Assembly: GCF_024746815.1 (NCBI RefSeq)
Contig: NZ_CP080525.1
Coordinates: 1,488,001-1,552,000, forward strand
Length of the DNA: 64,000 nucleotides
Direction: 5' to 3'
DNA from: Mesorhizobium sp. AR07
Lineage (GTDB): Bacteria > Pseudomonadota > Alphaproteobacteria > Rhizobiales > Rhizobiaceae
Shown here: positions 48,479 to 57,998 of the stretch, piece after piece
Numbering within the stretch: position 1 is the first letter of the stretch
Layout of the letters: each line of letters starts with the position of its first letter
Made by a program: the position numbers and the translations under genes
Notes under the pieces: model-generated
What the model saw: only the letters and a program-made list of their open reading frames with translations
Database searches by the model: none
What the model was told of the DNA's origin: nothing

Positions 48479-49207
48479 ATGACCGAAAAGCTCATTCTCG
48501 TCAGCCATCCTCTCTGCCCCTATGTGCAGCGCGCCGCGATTTCGCTGGCCGAGAAGGGCGTGCCGTTCGAGCGCGTCGACATCGACCTCGCCAACAAGCC
48601 GGACTGGTTCAAGGCGATCTCGCCGCTCGGAAAGGTGCCGCTGCTGCGCGTGCAGCGAGATGGCGAGGAAACGGTGATCTTCGAATCCGCCGTCATTCTC
48701 GAATTCCTCGAAGAGACACAAGCCAATCCCCTCCACCCCGCCGACCCTTATGCCCGCGCCCGGCATCGTGCCTGGATCGAATTCGGCTCGGCCATCCTCA
48801 ACGCCATCAGCCGGTTCTATTCGGCCCAGACCGAGGCCACCTTCATTGCGGAAGGCGACGCTCTGTCGGCGATGTTCGATCGTCTTGAAGCCGAGTTGGC
48901 GGACGCCGAACGGAACGGACCGTGGTTCGCCGGCGAACGCTTCTCGTTCGTCGACGCCGTCCACGGTCCGGTTTTCAGATATCTCGACGCCTTCGACCGG
49001 ATCGGCGATTTCGGCATCCTGGACGACAAGCCCCGTGTCCGGGCCTGGCGCGAGGCGCTGAGTGAACGCCGGTCGATCAGGCAAGCCGTGGTGTCGGACT
49101 ATCCGCAACGCCTGCATGCATTCTTGCAGGCGAAGGGATCGCATCTTTCGACAATCATCCGCCGAAACGATCCGGCCAAACCGTTTGCACAAGCACGATC
49201 AGCCTGA
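48479..49207 (+). CDS. Glutathione S-transferase family protein
   Basis: A 242-residue protein. The N-terminal thioredoxin-fold domain has LVSHPLCPYVQRAAISLAEKG, SPLGKVPLL and the glutathione-binding FESAVILEFLEE. The C-terminal helical domain extends from about residue 90. The single Cys of HPLCPYVQR sits at the omega/beta-class active position. The ATG at 48479 follows the Rieske stop by 1 bp, so the two genes form an operon under probable MarR control. Confidence 0.92.
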   Translation: MTEKLILVSHPLCPYVQRAAISLAEKGVPFERVDIDLANKPDWFKAISPLGKVPLLRVQRDGEETVIFESAVILEFLEETQANPLHPADPYARARHRAWIEFGSAILNAISRFYSAQTEATFIAEGDALSAMFDRLEAELADAERNGPWFAGERFSFVDAVHGPVFRYLDAFDRIGDFGILDDKPRVRAWREALSERRSIRQAVVSDYPQRLHAFLQAKGSHLSTIIRRNDPAKPFAQARSA

Positions 49208-49246
49208 ACGGATCGATCGCGGACAGGCGACCGCCGTGTGGCCTTG

Positions 49247-50830
49247 TCAGTTCTCGAACATGACGAAGGCGGCCCATACCCGCGGGTCCTGCGCGCCTGA
49301 TATCTTGCCGTCGCGGGCGTCGCGGCGGGTCTGGCGCAGCGCCTCCGGATAGGTCTGCCCGGCGGCAAGATGGTCGTAGAAGCTGACCATGAAGGCGGCG
49401 GTTCCGGCATCGTCCACGGGCCAAAGGGTCAACAGCGAACGCTTCGCGCCGGCAATGTCGATCGCTGTCGGCAGGCCGCGCAAACCGCCGACGAATGTCT
49501 CCTGGCCACGGGCCGTCTCGCAGGCGGAGAGCACGAGCAGGTCGAGGTTCGACAGGTCCCACATCATCAGCTCCATGCCATAGAGCCGGCCGTCATCATC
49601 GTCGCGCTTCATCGACTGCCGGTCTCCGGACTGCGACAGCACCACCTGGCTTTGCCAAAGCGCATTCACCGCGCCGACACCGCCCTCTTTCTCATCGCGG
49701 TACGCGCCGTGGGTGGCCAGATGCGCAACCGTCGCCTGTTCCATGTCGCTGCGCACGGCCCGCTCGCTGGCCGCCGTTCCAACAAGCATTTCGACGGAAT
49801 AGTGATCGCCGCGCAGGATCGAGGCAATCGCGTCGACCTCCTTGCGGGTGCCCGGCAGCGGTTCCGCGCCCTTTTCCGACCCGCGTGCATAGTCGAGACC
49901 ACCGGCCAGCAAGGCCTTGCCGGTCTTGGGAAAATTCTGATCGACGCCGGCGTTCAACAACGATTCCGGCCGTGTCAGCATGCGCACGACGAAGCGGTCA
50001 TCGAGTGGCGCGCCCTTGCCGTCCCGCAGCATGGGAAATGGCACCGAAAACAGCTTGCCGTCCGGCACTACGAAAAGCGTATCGGCGCCGCCAAGCGATG
50101 GCTCCAGGGGTGCGATCAGACCGGCATAAAGCCCGGTGAACGTGGCGTTCAGATCGATCAAGGTCACAGCACCACGCTCCTGCGCGGAGCGGGTCGACCT
50201 GAGGTTCGCCATGCGTGTTTCCCGCGCAGCCGGGATCAGCCGGCGCGGATCGCCGAGGTCATAGAGGCTCGGCTGCTGATCCTTGCGCGTGGCGATCGCA
50301 TAAAGGCGCTCGTCTTCCAGCGGATCGGCGCTCTCGCGGTCCGCCCGCCACTTGCGGGTGATGAAGTAATCGATCAGCGCCTCGTTGGGCTTCAGCAGCG
50401 TGTTGGCCGTCGGCAACGGCTTGTCCACCACGCTCTGGCTGAAATTATACCTGGTCGTGACCCTCGCGATGACCTTTTGGTACATCGCCTCAACCTGGTC
50501 CGGCTGCACGGCACCTGGATCGTCGGCAATGTCGCCACTGGATGCAGCCTCCTGGTAGGCCAAGGACAGCCGTATCCCGGTCTGGATCAAATGCCGTGTC
50601 TCCACGTCGTTCGGATCGATTAGACGGGACAGTCTGCGCAACAGATCCCGTTTGTCGTTTTCGAGCGTCGGCCAGCGCCGCACCGCGTCAGCGAATGCCG
50701 GCACCACCGATGCATTGCCTTTTGCGAGGCGCGCATAGTCGTAGAGCATGTCGTCGGCCAAGGCGCGGCTGGCCTCGGCGACGACAGGGTTGCCGGCGGT
50801 GCTCACCTGGAACCAGTTCCAACGCAGCAT
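49247..50830 (-). CDS. CHAT domain protein (probable C-terminal half of a split TPR-CHAT protein)
   Basis: From the ATG at 50830 this gives 527 residues; the frame itself is open up to a TTG at 50917. The caspase-like CHAT protease domain occupies the last 300 residues. Its catalytic pair is His in HLATHGAYR and Cys in LVLSACETARGQ (positions 403 and 466 counted from 50917). The first 250 residues continue helical repeat-like sequence (RALADDMLYDYARL). It has no signal peptide, whereas the TPR protein directly upstream does. The two frames overlap and differ by +1. The ATG is 1 bp after the TPR stop, so true coupling cannot be excluded. Confidence 0.8.
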   Translation of the reverse strand: MLRWNWFQVSTAGNPVVAEASRALADDMLYDYARLAKGNASVVPAFADAVRRWPTLENDKRDLLRRLSRLIDPNDVETRHLIQTGIRLSLAYQEAASSGDIADDPGAVQPDQVEAMYQKVIARVTTRYNFSQSVVDKPLPTANTLLKPNEALIDYFITRKWRADRESADPLEDERLYAIATRKDQQPSLYDLGDPRRLIPAARETRMANLRSTRSAQERGAVTLIDLNATFTGLYAGLIAPLEPSLGGADTLFVVPDGKLFSVPFPMLRDGKGAPLDDRFVVRMLTRPESLLNAGVDQNFPKTGKALLAGGLDYARGSEKGAEPLPGTRKEVDAIASILRGDHYSVEMLVGTAASERAVRSDMEQATVAHLATHGAYRDEKEGGVGAVNALWQSQVVLSQSGDRQSMKRDDDDGRLYGMELMMWDLSNLDLLVLSACETARGQETFVGGLRGLPTAIDIAGAKRSLLTLWPVDDAGTAAFMVSFYDHLAAGQTYPEALRQTRRDARDGKISGAQDPRVWAAFVMFEN

Positions 50831-50831
50831 G

Positions 50832-52064
50832 TCATCGTCGAGAGCGGCGAAATCGGCGGCCGGCGGCCGCGGGATCTGTCTTCGCCTTGAGATTGGCCAT
50901 GGCCTGACGCGCGGCAAACGTCAGCGGATGCACCACGCCGAATTTCGACTCGGCGATGCGATAGGCCCGGTCGAGCTGGCTCATGCTGTTTTCGGTGTCG
51001 CCCAGGGCGGCGAAATGCGCGGCGAGCAGGTTGGCGATCTTGATTGCCAGTATTTCGGGATAACTCGCATCATTGGTCAGCGGTTGCAGATAGGCAATCG
51101 TCGGGTCGTCGAGCGGCTGCGCGCCGGAGAGCGCCCTGGTGTAGAGCAGCCACGCATCGGCCTGCTCGATCAGATTACCTTCCTGCTTGAGGACAACAGC
51201 GATGTCCCGGTCCTGCCGGAAATAGCGCAAGGCCTCGTCGTACTTGCCGAGGTCGAGGTAGTCCTGAGCCGTGTTGTTGGCGCTGACCAGAACGTTGAAG
51301 TGATTTGGCCCGTAATAGGCAGTGCGCTTTTCGAGCACATTGAGATCATACTGCAAGGCGCGTGTCGGGGCCCCCATCTGGCGCAGCATGTCGGCCAGAT
51401 TGTTCTGCAGCTTCCAGATGAAACGATCATCGGTGCCTGTTACCCGCTCGGCCATCTCCAGATTGCGCTGTTCAATGTTGATCGCTGAAGCGATCTGGCC
51501 GAATACGGCTATCCCTGTCGCCAGCACATCGTTGGCATACATGAGTTCCTGGGATTCCTTGCCGCGGTAGTGGGCGTAAAGATTGGTTGCCGTCGCGCAC
51601 ATGGAAACGAAGCCCTGATAGTCTTTCTCGGCCTGCTTCAGCATCGCGTAGTTGAGATAGAAGTCGGCCCGTTTCGCGACATCCAGCTGCATCGCCCTGG
51701 TTTTCAGGCCTTCGGCAAAAATCTCCTCGGCGTTGTCGAGAATCTGGTTGTTGAGGAACGTCGCGCCAGCGTTGGAGTAGCTCTCCACGGTGAACTCGTA
51801 GAGGTCGCTTCTGGCGGCATCGAGCAGCGTTGCCCGCAACTGCGCATAATCTTCGTCGAAGCGCCCGGCATCCATCATCAGCTTGTAGGCCGCGTCGATG
51901 CGGTCCGTCAGGGCCGCCTGGCTATCCGATAGCTGCTGCTGTCCCTGGCTTGCCGTCTGGGCCTGTGCCTTCGGCAAAGGCAGCACCACGACCAGCATCG
52001 CCAGCGCAAATGCAACGCGTGACAGGCGGCGTGGTTCTCGGACTATGGGCATGACAATTTTCAT
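50832..52064 (-). CDS. Secreted tetratricopeptide-repeat protein (probable N-terminal half of TPR-CHAT)
   Basis: A 410-residue protein. An N-terminal signal peptide (VAFALAMLVVVLPLPKAQAQ, cleavage after AQA) is followed by helical repeats of TPR type, for example YLDLGKYDEALRYFRQDRDI and HFAALGDTENSMSQLDRAY. The last residues RRFRRSRR are an arginine-rich out-of-frame tail: the sequence of the +1 frame after about 50880 (PPAADFAALDDDMLRW) reads better. This suggests that a single TPR-CHAT gene has been split by an indel in a GC-rich run. Confidence 0.82.
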   Translation of the reverse strand: MKIVMPIVREPRRLSRVAFALAMLVVVLPLPKAQAQTASQGQQQLSDSQAALTDRIDAAYKLMMDAGRFDEDYAQLRATLLDAARSDLYEFTVESYSNAGATFLNNQILDNAEEIFAEGLKTRAMQLDVAKRADFYLNYAMLKQAEKDYQGFVSMCATATNLYAHYRGKESQELMYANDVLATGIAVFGQIASAINIEQRNLEMAERVTGTDDRFIWKLQNNLADMLRQMGAPTRALQYDLNVLEKRTAYYGPNHFNVLVSANNTAQDYLDLGKYDEALRYFRQDRDIAVVLKQEGNLIEQADAWLLYTRALSGAQPLDDPTIAYLQPLTNDASYPEILAIKIANLLAAHFAALGDTENSMSQLDRAYRIAESKFGVVHPLTFAARQAMANLKAKTDPAAAGRRFRRSRR

Positions 52065-52088
52065 GCGGATCGGTCTGATGCAAAAACT

Positions 52089-53342
52089 CTACGGCGCGGT
52101 CGTATCATGACCCGGATCGTGTCCAAAATCCCACCGCGCTTCCTTCAGCCCGGTCCGCTTGAACGGATCGATCACCGTGCCGGCCACCATCGAGGCAAGA
52201 AACTGTGGCGCCGGGGGGATTTTCGCCACTGTCGCCACCAGCCTGTCGCGGATGAAGGGCAGCGTTACCGAATCCGACTGGTAGAATGGCGTGAACGCCA
52301 GCGACAGCGCCTGGAAGATCCGCACATGCCAGCGCCGCGCCTTGGCATAGGCTTCAAGCGCCGCCTCGACGCTGCCGGTTCTTGCCAGCGCATGGCTGAG
52401 CGCCGCGGCGTCGAGCAGGGCCATGTTGGCCCCTTGCCCGAGCTGCGGGCTGGTCGAATGCGCGGCGTCGCCGATTATGGCCAGTCGCCGGCCGGCCGGC
52501 CACTTCATCGTGTGGTGACCATAGCGCGCCAGCGAGAGCTGGTCGAAATCCTCGATCTGGCTGGTGAACGCCTCGCATTCGGGCCACAGCGAGACCACCC
52601 TTGCTTTCCAGGCGTCGAGACCCACTGCCCGCACCCGCTCGACATCAGCCGGCTTGAGGCTCCAGAAGAAGGCCACCATCTTGTCAGCACCCGGCTCCGG
52701 CCGGCCGATCGGCAGCACACCGATCATCACGCTGGCCTTGTCGTAGCGCTGCAGCAGCGCATGCTCGTCGAAGCCATCGCCGCGCCATCCAAGTGACGCC
52801 CAGAACGCGCCATAGGTGAGCGGGCGCGGCGCACCCGGATTGCCCACGCTTCGCCTCAGCTTCGAGCGCGAGCCGCTGGCGTCCACGACAAGGTCGAACG
52901 GCCCTGCCCTGCGTCCGTTGCCACGGATCAGTGTCGCCCGTTCGCCCGCCTCCAGCGTGTCGATCTCGATGCCGGTTTCAATCGCGATCGCCTCGCGCCG
53001 CGCGGCGCGAAAGAGCACGCCGAACAGGGCCGCCCGATGCACCGCCAGCCCGAAACGGCCGCCGCGTTGCGCATCATAGCGGACATCGAGCACGGTGCGC
53101 CCTGTCGCCGCATCCGCGCCATGCAGGCGGTCGATGCGGCTGCCCAGGGCCAGTATGTCGTCGAGCAGGCCAAGATCAGCCAATACCGTCAGCCCTGTCG
53201 GCTGCAGGATCAGCCCGGAGCCGACCGGCTTCGGCTCCTCGAAGCGCTCGAACATGGTGACGTTGTGCCCGGCACGCTTGAGATAGAGCGCCATGGCCAG
53301 CCCCGCCGGGCCGGCCCCGGCAATCGCGATATCGTAGGAAAT
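52089..53342 (-). CDS. FAD-dependent monooxygenase with a non-canonical start
   Basis: A flavoprotein of the p-hydroxybenzoate-hydroxylase type. The second FAD motif GDAAHSTSPQLGQGANMAL and the central VVDASGSRSKLR are clear. The first ATG (53294) lies after the dinucleotide-binding loop; the frame upstream reads SYDIAIAGAGPAGLAM, a complete GxGxxG fingerprint. Between the in-frame TGA (53379-53381) and that loop there is no ATG, GTG or TTG. The best-placed start is ATT at 53342, 7 nt after GGGGG, giving 417 residues. A start-codon mutation or sequence error is the alternative. Confidence 0.8.
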   Translation of the reverse strand: MSYDIAIAGAGPAGLAMALYLKRAGHNVTMFERFEEPKPVGSGLILQPTGLTVLADLGLLDDILALGSRIDRLHGADAATGRTVLDVRYDAQRGGRFGLAVHRAALFGVLFRAARREAIAIETGIEIDTLEAGERATLIRGNGRRAGPFDLVVDASGSRSKLRRSVGNPGAPRPLTYGAFWASLGWRGDGFDEHALLQRYDKASVMIGVLPIGRPEPGADKMVAFFWSLKPADVERVRAVGLDAWKARVVSLWPECEAFTSQIEDFDQLSLARYGHHTMKWPAGRRLAIIGDAAHSTSPQLGQGANMALLDAAALSHALARTGSVEAALEAYAKARRWHVRIFQALSLAFTPFYQSDSVTLPFIRDRLVATVAKIPPAPQFLASMVAGTVIDPFKRTGLKEARWDFGHDPGHDTTAP

Positions 53343-53423
53343 GCCAATGCCCCCGAGCAGACTGGCCGGGACAATCCTTCAGCTGTCCGACGAAATCAAG
53401 CCGCTGTCGGCCCCAGCAGGCCG

Positions 53424-53888
53424 TCAGGCCTGTGTGGCATCGAAGCCGGCGCGCGCGGCACGCACCGCGTTGTGGTTCAGCTCCGCCCACTCAAGCAAAT
53501 GCCGCAGGGCACCGAACATCGACCGTCCAAGGTCGGTGAGGCTGTACTCGACGCTCGGCGGCTTGGTCGGGAACACTTCGCGATGCACATAGCCGTCGCG
53601 CTGCAGGTCGTGGAGCGTCTGGGTAAGCATGCGCTGCGAAATGTCGGGAACCAGTCGCCGCAACTCGCCGAAGCGATAGGGCTGCTCGGCTAGTGCCGAC
53701 ATCAAGAGCGAACTCCATTTGGCCGAGAGACCCTGGATCACGTCGCGGACCGGGCAATCGGAAATGTTTCCGCCACCGCTCATGGCTCTGTAGATCTCGA
53801 GCTTGGATTTCAGATTGACGATCGTGCTGTCCACGGCTGGTTCCCTGGCTGTGCCTACCTCCCGAAAAACTGCCTCCTTTACGGCCAC
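53424..53888 (-). CDS. HxlR family transcriptional regulator
   Basis: A 154-residue winged-helix regulator. The family motif begins with the conserved cysteine in DCPVRDVIQGLSAKW, and PDISQRMLTQTLHDLQRDG with VEYSLTDLGRS completes the DNA-binding domain. It is divergent from a QorB-like gene, as in the E. coli ytfH-ytfG pair, and an inverted repeat lies in between. The Cys may sense electrophiles or quinones; this is inference from related regulators. Confidence 0.92.
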   Translation of the reverse strand: MAVKEAVFREVGTAREPAVDSTIVNLKSKLEIYRAMSGGGNISDCPVRDVIQGLSAKWSSLLMSALAEQPYRFGELRRLVPDISQRMLTQTLHDLQRDGYVHREVFPTKPPSVEYSLTDLGRSMFGALRHLLEWAELNHNAVRAARAGFDATQA

Positions 53889-53911
53889 GGGTCAATTCCT
53901 ATTTTAGTGCT

Positions 53912-53928
53912 GGTCTCTTTTTGAGACC
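53912..53928. promoter_or_regulatory. Inverted-repeat operator candidate for the HxlR regulator
   Basis: GGTCTC (53912-53917) and GAGACC (53923-53928) form a perfect 6-bp inverted repeat with a 5-bp T spacer in the 73-bp gap between the divergent genes. The position fits an operator shared by both promoters. Confidence 0.6.
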
Positions 53929-53961
53929 TACCCTTTTCTCCGACCCATGCCAGGATCACCC

Positions 53962-54852
53962 ATGAACAAAACTCTTCTCGTCACCGGAGCGTCCGGCCAG
54001 CTCGGCCGCGGCGTCATCAACCACTTGCTGGATACATTCAAGGTCCCGGCCGCGCAGATCATCGCCACCACCCGCACGCCGGCAAATCTGGCCGACCTGG
54101 CAGCGCGCGGGGTCACCGTTCGCGAGGCCGATTTCGACGATCATGCCTCGCTCGCCAAGGCCTTCGCCGGTGCTAGCCGGGTGCTCGTCATTTCGACCAA
54201 CGAACTGGCAGTCCAGGGAAAGCGTCGCGAACAGCAGCTCGCCGCTGTCGCCGCGGCCAGGCAAGCGGGCGTCGCCCACCTGCACTACACCTCGATGCCC
54301 AACACCGAGCCGGGTTCACCGGTTCTCTTCGCCCCCGACCATTACGACACCGAACAGGCGATCAAGGCGAGCGGCATCCCCTACACGATCTTCCGCAATG
54401 GCTGGTACGACGAGAACCTGTTCATGGCGATGCCGCAGATCCTGGCTTCGGGTCAGTGGTACACCTCGGCGGGCGACGGCCGCATCTCCTACGGCGCACG
54501 CGACGATCTGGCGGCGGCGATCGCTGCTGGGCTGGCCTCCGACGCCAGCGAAAGCACGACCTACACGCTGACCGGCCCGCAAGCCTACACCACGGCGGAG
54601 GTCGCGGCCCTGGTCACCGAGGTGACCGGCAAGCCTATCCAGGTCGTCCAGCTGTCCGACGAAGCCCTGACCGAGGGCATGAAGGCAGCCGGCCTGCCCG
54701 AACCCATCGCCAGGCTTCTCGTCTCCTTCGACGCCGCCACCCGGGCCGGCGGCCTTGGCATGGTGACGGATTCGGTCGAAAAGCTCTCCGGCCGCAAGTC
54801 GATGTCGCTGGGGCAGTTTCTCGAGGCTAACAAGGCCGCCCTGGTGGGCTGA
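53962..54852 (+). CDS. NAD(P)H:quinone oxidoreductase, QorB/NmrA-like SDR
   Basis: A 296-residue atypical short-chain dehydrogenase. The N-terminal VTGASGQLGRGV is the NAD(P)-binding loop; ATTRTPANLADLAARGV and FRNGWYDENL match the QorB (YtfG)/NmrA-like branch. E. coli QorB reduces quinones. The divergent HxlR regulator and the operator-like repeat suggest induction by a quinone or electrophile. The ATG at 53962 is preferred; another lies 5 codons upstream. Confidence 0.85.
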   Translation: MNKTLLVTGASGQLGRGVINHLLDTFKVPAAQIIATTRTPANLADLAARGVTVREADFDDHASLAKAFAGASRVLVISTNELAVQGKRREQQLAAVAAARQAGVAHLHYTSMPNTEPGSPVLFAPDHYDTEQAIKASGIPYTIFRNGWYDENLFMAMPQILASGQWYTSAGDGRISYGARDDLAAAIAAGLASDASESTTYTLTGPQAYTTAEVAALVTEVTGKPIQVVQLSDEALTEGMKAAGLPEPIARLLVSFDAATRAGGLGMVTDSVEKLSGRKSMSLGQFLEANKAALVG

Positions 54853-54893
54853 AGTCGGCGCGGCGAAAAGTCCAGTATCGATTCTTCGCCGCG

Positions 54894-55934
54894 CTACTTC
54901 GCCTTTTTGACCAACCCAAGCCGGATCAGGCTTTCGCCTGTGGCCACGAGCGCATCTTCGCGTGATCGCGGTGCCCAGCCGAGCAGGCGCACGGCCCTCG
55001 CTTTGGTCGCATTCTTGACCTTGCCCAATTCCGGCACCAGCTGTGCGACTTCCGGGTTGAACAGGCCCACGATGCGCACCAGCCAGTCGGGAAGCTCCCG
55101 CGTCGAGACACGCGCCCCGGCATCGCCCAGCCGCATTTTCAAGGTCTGCGCGATCTCGCGCACGGTCATGAAATCGCCGGCAACCGCCAGGAACCGCTTG
55201 CCCTTGGCGGCGGGGTTGGTCATGGCACGCACATGCAGGTCGGCCACGTCGCGCGCGTCGACGACGCCGAAAGACAGGCGCGGCAGCCCCGGCATGGCAC
55301 CGTTCAACATACGCTGGACAAATTCGGTGGAGGTCGAATGGTCGGACCCTAGAACTGGTCCGAAGATGCCGACCGGATTGACGACCGTGAGTTCCAGTTT
55401 GCCGCCCTCGGCGGCAATGAAATCCCAGGCAGCACGTTCCGCCAGGGTCTTCGACTTCACATAGGCGCTGACCTTGCCCGCCGGATCGGTCCAGTTCTCC
55501 TCGGTGAACGGCTGGCCGCCGGGCGGTAGCTTGCCATAGCCGATTGCCGCGAAGGACGAGGTCAGCACGACGCGCTTGACGCCGGCGTCCCGCGCCGCGC
55601 GCAGCACCCTTAGCGCGCCCTCACGGGCCGGGATGATCAGGTCGTCCTCATGCTTCGGCACGCCAGGCGGAAACGGCGAGGCGACGTGAAGCACATAGTC
55701 GCAGCCGGTGACCGCTTCCGACCAGCCCGCATCGGCCATGAGATCGGCGACGGCAAACGAGAGTTCGGCTCCAGGGGCGGCGCCACCGGCCTTGAGCATG
55801 GCGAGAACGTCGGCTTCGCGCTTGCTCGACCGCACGGTCGTGCGCACGCGGTAGCCGGCTTTCAGCAATTCGAGGATACAATGAGCGCCAAGGAAGCCGG
55901 AGCCGCCGGTAACAAGCACCAATTCGCCGCTCAT
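54894..55934 (-). CDS. NAD-dependent epimerase/dehydratase (aldehyde reductase/DFR-like)
   Basis: A 346-residue extended SDR. VTGGSGFLGAHCILELLKAG is the cofactor loop; the catalytic Tyr-x3-Lys is in AYVKSKTLAE, and NPVGIFGPVLG follows, as in dihydroflavonol-4-reductase-like aldehyde reductases. Substrate unknown. It lies 41 bp downstream of kup on the same strand. Confidence 0.87.
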   Translation of the reverse strand: MSGELVLVTGGSGFLGAHCILELLKAGYRVRTTVRSSKREADVLAMLKAGGAAPGAELSFAVADLMADAGWSEAVTGCDYVLHVASPFPPGVPKHEDDLIIPAREGALRVLRAARDAGVKRVVLTSSFAAIGYGKLPPGGQPFTEENWTDPAGKVSAYVKSKTLAERAAWDFIAAEGGKLELTVVNPVGIFGPVLGSDHSTSTEFVQRMLNGAMPGLPRLSFGVVDARDVADLHVRAMTNPAAKGKRFLAVAGDFMTVREIAQTLKMRLGDAGARVSTRELPDWLVRIVGLFNPEVAQLVPELGKVKNATKARAVRLLGWAPRSREDALVATGESLIRLGLVKKAK

Positions 55935-55975
55935 TCCCGCCTCCGCATCTGTTGAAGTCTACGCGTTCGAGCCCG

Positions 55976-57904
55976 TCAGATCGCCACCTGCGTACCGATC
56001 TCTACCACGCGTCCGGTGGGAATCTGGAAATATTCCGTCGCATCGGCGGCGGTGCGCGCCAGGCCGATGAACAACCGGTCCTGCCACACCGGCATGCCGG
56101 AATTGGGCGAGGCCTTGAGCGAACGCCGCGACAGGAAGAACGAGGTCGTCATGATGTCGAACTTCCAGCCCTGCTTGCGGCAGATCGCCAGCGCGCGCGG
56201 GATGTTGGGCTGCTCCATGTAGCCGAAGGTCAGCGTCACCCGCATGAACAGCTCGTTGACCGTCTCCATCTTGACCCGGTCGCTGTCCGGCACCACCGGC
56301 TGGGGCGCGGTCACCACCGAGAGGATGACGTTCTGCTCATGCAGCACCTTGTAGTGCTTCAGGCTGTGCATCAGCGCAGTTGGCGCGCTCAGAGGATCGC
56401 TGGTCAGGAACACCGCCGTGCCGGACACCAGCTGTGGCTTCTTCTTCAACAAATTGCCGGCGAGGAAATCGAGCGGAATCTCGTTGCGGCGGGTCTTGTC
56501 GAACAGATAGCGGCTGCCCCGCACCCAGGTCCACATCGCCATCACGATGGTGAAGGCCACCGCCAGCGAGGCCCAGCCGCCTTCGAACACCTTGACGATA
56601 TTGGAGGCAAAGAAACCGATGTCGATGAACGCAAACACCGCCGTCATCGCGACCGCCACCCACAGCCGCCATTTCCAGATCCGCGTCACGACCACAAACA
56701 ACAGCACCGTGGTCACCAGCATGTTGCCGGTCACCGAAATACCATAGGCCGACGCCAGCTTGCTCGACTCGCCAAAGCCGACGACCAGCAGCATCACCGC
56801 CAGCGCCAGCAAGAGATTGACGCGCGGCATATAGATCTGGCCGGACTGTTTTTCCGACGTGTGCAGGATTTCCAGGCGCGGCAGCATGTTGAGCTGCACG
56901 GCTTGCCTGGTCAGCGAGAAGGCGCCGGAAATCACCGCCTGGCTGGCGATGACCGTCGCGGCGGTCGCCAGCACGACCATCGGGATCAGCGTCCAGCCCT
57001 CGTTCATCTCGAAGAACGGATGGCCAACCACGCCATTTTGCGCCAGCACGAAGGCGCCCTGTCCGGCGTAATTGAGCAGCAGGCAAGGAAACACGATCGC
57101 CAGCCACGCCAGCACGATCGGCTTGCGGCCGAAATGGCCTAGGTCGGCATAGAGCGCTTCGGCACCGGTCACGGCGAGGAAGACGGCGCCGACTGTGACA
57201 AAGGCCACGTCGGGCGAATGGATCAGGAAGGCGACGATATAGTGCGGGCTGATCGCCAGCAGGATTTCTGGGTCGTTGATGATATGCTTCAGGCCGGAAA
57301 GGCCGATGGCCAGGAACCATACCGCAGTCACCGGGCCGAACACCAATCCCACCCCGCCCGTGCCAAAGCGCTGCACCGCGAACACCATGGCGAGGATGAC
57401 CAGAGTTAGCGGCACTACATAAGGCTGGAAGGCAGGCGTGACGACATTCATGCCCTCCACCGCAGAAAGCACCGAAATGGCCGGCGTGATGACGGCGTCG
57501 CCGAAGAACAGGGAGGCTCCGACGATGCCGATGCCGAGAATCACCGCCGAGCGCTTCGGGAAACTGCCGCGCGCCAGCGCCATCAGCGACAGCACGCCGC
57601 CCTCGCCGCGGTTGTCGGCACGCAATACGAACATGATGTACTTAATCGTAACCGTAATCGTCAGCGACCAGATGATCAGCGACAGGACGCCAAGAATATC
57701 GCCGCGATCCGCGATGCTACCGCGGGACGATGCCACCAGTGCCTCGCGAAAGGCATAAATCGGGCTGGTACCGATATCACCATAGACAACACCGAGCGCG
57801 CCCAGCATCAGCACCTTGGTGCTGTGCTGTTCGACTGCTGGATGGCTCGATTGTTCGACGGGTTCTGCCTCACTACCAGCATTGGCAAGGGCCATGGACG
57901 ACAC
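55976..57904 (-). CDS. kup: Kup potassium uptake protein
   Basis: A 642-residue K+ transporter with about 12 membrane helices and a C-terminal cytoplasmic domain of roughly 150 residues. The family signature [19 protein letters not shown] lies near the N-terminus; [19 protein letters not shown] and [11 protein letters not shown] are further family motifs. Kup mediates K+/H+ symport. It follows pdxJ by 94 bp on the same strand. Confidence 0.97.
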   Translation of the reverse strand: MSSMALANAGSEAEPVEQSSHPAVEQHSTKVLMLGALGVVYGDIGTSPIYAFREALVASSRGSIADRGDILGVLSLIIWSLTITVTIKYIMFVLRADNRGEGGVLSLMALARGSFPKRSAVILGIGIVGASLFFGDAVITPAISVLSAVEGMNVVTPAFQPYVVPLTLVILAMVFAVQRFGTGGVGLVFGPVTAVWFLAIGLSGLKHIINDPEILLAISPHYIVAFLIHSPDVAFVTVGAVFLAVTGAEALYADLGHFGRKPIVLAWLAIVFPCLLLNYAGQGAFVLAQNGVVGHPFFEMNEGWTLIPMVVLATAATVIASQAVISGAFSLTRQAVQLNMLPRLEILHTSEKQSGQIYMPRVNLLLALAVMLLVVGFGESSKLASAYGISVTGNMLVTTVLLFVVVTRIWKWRLWVAVAMTAVFAFIDIGFFASNIVKVFEGGWASLAVAFTIVMAMWTWVRGSRYLFDKTRRNEIPLDFLAGNLLKKKPQLVSGTAVFLTSDPLSAPTALMHSLKHYKVLHEQNVILSVVTAPQPVVPDSDRVKMETVNELFMRVTLTFGYMEQPNIPRALAICRKQGWKFDIMTTSFFLSRRSLKASPNSGMPVWQDRLFIGLARTAADATEYFQIPTGRVVEIGTQVAI

Positions 57905-57998
57905 TCCGATAAGCGCGCGGTGCTCTACGCTTGCTGCGATGCAATATCAAGTGCCGTCGCGTGATGGCTGCCATGCCTGCCGCGTGAGGCTGCCATCG

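Noticed and set aside
49247..52064. CHAT/TPR pair as part of a caspase-like defence system (for example with a gasdermin or a TPR-CHAT CRISPR effector)
   Set aside because: No gasdermin, Cas7-11-like, toxin or sensor gene is adjacent; neighbours are a GST and an FAD monooxygenase, and the TPR half has a secretion signal, which does not fit a cytoplasmic defence complex.
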